Program-made: the position numbers and the translations under genes
NCBI RefSeq assembly: GCF_029051645.1
Contig: NZ_JAACFS010000048.1
Span: forward strand, 1 to 42,654
Direction: 5' to 3'
Length of the DNA: 42,654 nucleotides
From: Bradyrhizobium sp. CSA112
Lineage (GTDB): Bacteria > Pseudomonadota > Alphaproteobacteria > Rhizobiales > Xanthobacteraceae
Shown here: positions 40,353 through 42,654 of the stretch, piece after piece
Position numbering within the stretch: the first letter of the stretch is position 1
Layout: each line of letters begins with the position of its first letter
Notes under the pieces: generated by a model
Told to the model about the DNA's origin: nothing
The model's input: the letters and a program-made list of their open reading frames with translations, nothing else
The model's database searches: none

Positions 40353-41891
40353 ATGGTTGCGCGGGTTTCTACGGTAGCCTTTGAGGGGATCGAGGCCCGC
40401 GCGGTCGACGTGCAGGTGCAGGTCGCGCCGGGGTTGCCGGCGTTTGCGATCGTCGGTCTGCCGGACAAGGCGGTGTCTGAGGCGCGCGAGCGGGTGCGCT
40501 CGGCGCTGATCGCCTCGGGGCTCGCCCTGCCCGCGCGCCGGATCACCGTCAACCTCGCGCCGGCCGACCTTCCCAAGGAAGGCAGTCATTATGACTTGCC
40601 GATTGCGCTTGGGCTGATGGCGGCAATTGGCGCGATCCCGCCGGACGCGCTCAACGGTTTTACGGTGCTCGGCGAGCTCGGGCTCGACGGATCGATCGCC
40701 CCCGTCGCGGGTGTGTTGCCGGCCGCGATCGGCGCGAATGCGCGCGAGGAAGGCCTGATTTGTCCGGCGGCGTGCGGGACGGAAGCCGCCTGGGCGAGCC
40801 CGGACATCCAGATCATCGCGGCGAAGTCGCTGATCCAGATCGCCAACCATTTCAAGGGCACGCAGGTGCTGTCGCGCCCACAGCCGAAGGTGCACGAGCA
40901 GGAAGCGACGCTGCTCGACCTGCGCGACATCAAGGGCCAGGAGAGTGCAAAGCGCGCGCTCGAACTCGCCGCGGCCGGCGGGCATCATTTGCTGATGATC
41001 GGCTCGCCGGGCGCGGGCAAATCGATGCTGGCGGCGCGGCTGCCTTCGATCCTGCCGCCGCTGTCGCCATCGGAATTATTGGAAGTGTCGATGATCGCCT
41101 CCGTCGCCGGCGAAATCCGCGACGGCGCATTGACGGCACGGCGGCCGTTCCGCGCGCCCCATCATTCCGCCAGCATGGCTGCGCTGACCGGCGGTGGCAT
41201 GCGCGCAAAGCCCGGCGAGATTTCGCTCGCGCATCAGGGCGTCCTGTTCCTCGACGAGCTGCCGGAGTTCGATCCGCGCGTTTTGGATTCGCTGCGCCAG
41301 CCGTTGGAGAACGGCGAGGTCTCGGTGTCCCGCGCCAACCACCGCGTCACCTATCCCGCGCGCTTCATGCTGGTCGCGGCAATGAACCCATGCCGCTGCG
41401 GCCATGCCTATGAGCCCGGCTATGCCTGTAAGCGCGCACCCGTCGACCGCTGCACATCGGATTACCAGATGCGCATCTCCGGTCCGCTGATGGACCGTAT
41501 CGATCTGCGCATCGAGGTCCCGGCGGTGACTGCCGCCGACCTGATCCTGCCGCCGCCCTCCGAAGGCTCCGCGGAAGTCGCCGCCCGTGTCGCGGCCGCC
41601 CGCAACATCCAGCTCGCGCGCTATGCGGCGGCCGGCATGCCGCATGTCCGCACCAACGCCGAAGCGCCGGCCTCGCTGCTGGAAACAATCGCGCAGCCGG
41701 ACGCGCAAGGACAAAAGCTCCTGCGCGACGCTGCCGAGACCATGAAGCTGACCGCGCGCGGCTATCACCGCGTGCTCCGCGTCGCGCGCACGCTCGCCGA
41801 CCTCGACGGCGCGGAAAAGATCGGCCGGCTGCATCTGGCCGAAGCGCTGTCCTATCGCGCGCTGGCCGAGGATTTGCGGCGGGCGGCATGA
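40353..41891 (+). CDS. comM: ComM/YifB family magnesium-chelatase-like ATPase
   Basis: A 512-residue AAA+ protein of the ComM/YifB family, in which ComM is a helicase that promotes integration of transforming DNA. The N-terminal domain (ARVSTVAFEGIEARAVDVQV, FAIVGLPDKAVSEARERVRSAL, LPKEGSHYDLPIALGLM) is the YifB-specific region. The AAA+ core has Walker A IGSPGAGKSM, VLFLDELPEF as Walker B, and the Mg-chelatase-like AAMNPCRCGHAY with zinc-like Cys residues. The start at 40353 (AGGGG upstream) is preferred to a longer reading from 40155, whose extra residues look unlike the family and overlap the small membrane protein. Confidence 0.95.
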   Translation: MVARVSTVAFEGIEARAVDVQVQVAPGLPAFAIVGLPDKAVSEARERVRSALIASGLALPARRITVNLAPADLPKEGSHYDLPIALGLMAAIGAIPPDALNGFTVLGELGLDGSIAPVAGVLPAAIGANAREEGLICPAACGTEAAWASPDIQIIAAKSLIQIANHFKGTQVLSRPQPKVHEQEATLLDLRDIKGQESAKRALELAAAGGHHLLMIGSPGAGKSMLAARLPSILPPLSPSELLEVSMIASVAGEIRDGALTARRPFRAPHHSASMAALTGGGMRAKPGEISLAHQGVLFLDELPEFDPRVLDSLRQPLENGEVSVSRANHRVTYPARFMLVAAMNPCRCGHAYEPGYACKRAPVDRCTSDYQMRISGPLMDRIDLRIEVPAVTAADLILPPPSEGSAEVAARVAAARNIQLARYAAAGMPHVRTNAEAPASLLETIAQPDAQGQKLLRDAAETMKLTARGYHRVLRVARTLADLDGAEKIGRLHLAEALSYRALAEDLRRAA

Positions 41892-41921
41892 AGCGTCGTC
41901 CGCATCACACAGAACCGAAAA

Positions 41922-42401
41922 TCAATCCCAATAGGGAATGGCGGGCCGGGCAATCATCAGCCAGAAGATCATGAGCACCGCGGCGAATGCAGGAAAGCCG
42001 AAGGCGAACCACCAGCGGAACAGCCGGTGATACTCGGCAGGCAGCTTAGCGTTCGTCTCGACCGCGTGGACGGCAAGGTCGCGCATGCGCATCTGCATCC
42101 ACACCACGGGCAACCAGAAGGCGCCAGTCACCAGATAGAGCGCGATGGACGCTGCAATCCATCCATCGCCGAGCGAATAGCCGCTCGACCACGCGAGCCA
42201 GACGCCGGTGATCGGCTGAAATATCGCGGCACTCGCCGTGAACAGGAAATCGGCCAGCACCACGGTCCGCGCAACGCCGGCAATCTCGCGCGGATCGCCG
42301 CGCAGATGCGCCACCAGCATGAAGAAGGCGATGCCGGCACCGGTCCCGAGCAGGACAGCGGCGCCGATGATATGCGTCATCTTGAGAAGGAGATAGAGCA
42401 T
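41922..42401 (-). CDS. DUF2269 integral membrane protein
   Basis: A 159-residue protein with four hydrophobic segments (about 8-30, 45-70, 80-100, 130-152) of the DUF2269 family: LLLKMTHIIGAAVLLGTGAGIAFFM, then TGVWLAWSSGYSLGDGWIAASIALYLVTGAFWLPVVWMQ, and YHRLFRWWFAFGFPAFAAVLMIFWLM. The function is unknown. The GGAGG 7 bases before the ATG lies inside the upstream gene, and the two overlap at TGATG, so they are translated together. Confidence 0.9.
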   Translation of the reverse strand: MLYLLLKMTHIIGAAVLLGTGAGIAFFMLVAHLRGDPREIAGVARTVVLADFLFTASAAIFQPITGVWLAWSSGYSLGDGWIAASIALYLVTGAFWLPVVWMQMRMRDLAVHAVETNAKLPAEYHRLFRWWFAFGFPAFAAVLMIFWLMIARPAIPYWD

Positions 42402-42654
42402 CAGCGATCCTCCCGGATCGCCATGGCCACCAGGTTGAGGATCAGCACCGGCCAGATTTTCAGCATGGGGCCGAGCGGATCGGCCCATAATCGCGGCACC
42501 AGTGCCGTCCCGATCACGACATAAACAAGCGAGATGATGAGCGCTGCCCAGAGACCATAGCGGCTCGCAGGTCGCCAAAGAATAGTCAGGCCGATCACGA
42601 TGTCGGCGAGGGCTCCCGCGATGACGGTGAGAGCGGCGAAGTTTTCTCCCAGCC
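42401..42654 (-). CDS. DoxX-like membrane protein, C-terminal part (cut by window edge)
   Basis: A reading frame open from the window edge to 42401 encodes about 83 residues with three hydrophobic segments (FAALTVIAGALADIVIGLTI, YGLWAALIISLVYVVIGTAL, MLKIWPVLILNLVAMA). The VPRLWADPLGPMLKIWPVLILNL stretch resembles the DoxX-like tail that often ends SDR-family oxidoreductases in alphaproteobacteria. It is translated just ahead of the DUF2269 gene. The N-terminus, and hence whether an SDR domain is present, lies beyond the window. Confidence 0.7.
   Translation of the reverse strand, partial: LGENFAALTVIAGALADIVIGLTILWRPASRYGLWAALIISLVYVVIGTALVPRLWADPLGPMLKIWPVLILNLVAMAIREDR

Overview
The window is high-GC DNA from an alphaproteobacterium of the Bradyrhizobium / Nitrobacteraceae type. 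This assignment rests on inference from gene content: a short Bradyrhizobium-like PmtA, unlinked dnaK-dnaJ and grpE-hrcA, the rph-rdgB-hemW run, and rhizobial-style palindromic repeats (TAGCCCGGAT, CTCAGGATGAGG and GAGCATGATC types). No tRNA, rRNA or CRISPR array was seen.

Layout. (1) 1-128: 3' end of an IS5-type transposase gene and its terminal repeat. (2) 187-2967: a TonB-dependent receptor divergent from nikR, with a perfect NikR operator between them (nickel). (3) 3037-5756: a CsoR-type repressor divergent from a copper-type P1B ATPase, with a palindrome between them (copper). (4) 6000-8124: a class III CoA-transferase and an HMG-CoA-lyase-like enzyme in one operon. (5) 8329-13052: housekeeping genes (CysZ/EI24-like protein, nth, a DUF2244 protein, an Ada-like methyltransferase, gpmA, dapB). 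(6) 13272-20037: a five-gene minus-strand cassette in the order RTX repeat protein, type I secretion ABC transporter, HlyD adaptor, LuxR-type regulator, secreted M23 peptidase. This is the most accessory-looking part. (7) 20470-24175: a DUF1330 protein, pyrF, an FMN reductase, pmtA and dnaJ. (8) 24310-26211: dnaK with a recognisable RpoH promoter, followed upstream by a 0.55-kb gap that holds an orphan minus-strand terminator. (9) 26759-30005: a secreted protein of unknown function, a nicotinamidase with two plausible starts, an AraC regulator and a VOC protein. (10) 30081-38634: grpE, hrcA, rph, rdgB, hemW, an LppC-like lipoprotein, rsmI, yraN and gshB. (11) 38781 to the end: a Tat-type metallo-beta-lactamase-fold hydrolase, a small membrane protein, comM, a DUF2269 protein and a partial DoxX-like membrane protein.

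How the parts work together. Two adjacent metal modules each pair a metal sensor with its transport target across a divergent promoter. The chaperone genes are spread over three nearby loci. The RTX cassette encodes its own inner-membrane transporter, adaptor, regulator and a cell-wall hydrolase, but no TolC-type outer-membrane channel is in the window. The best candidates for new biology are that cassette, the possible small RNA upstream of dnaK, and the dual-start nicotinamidase.
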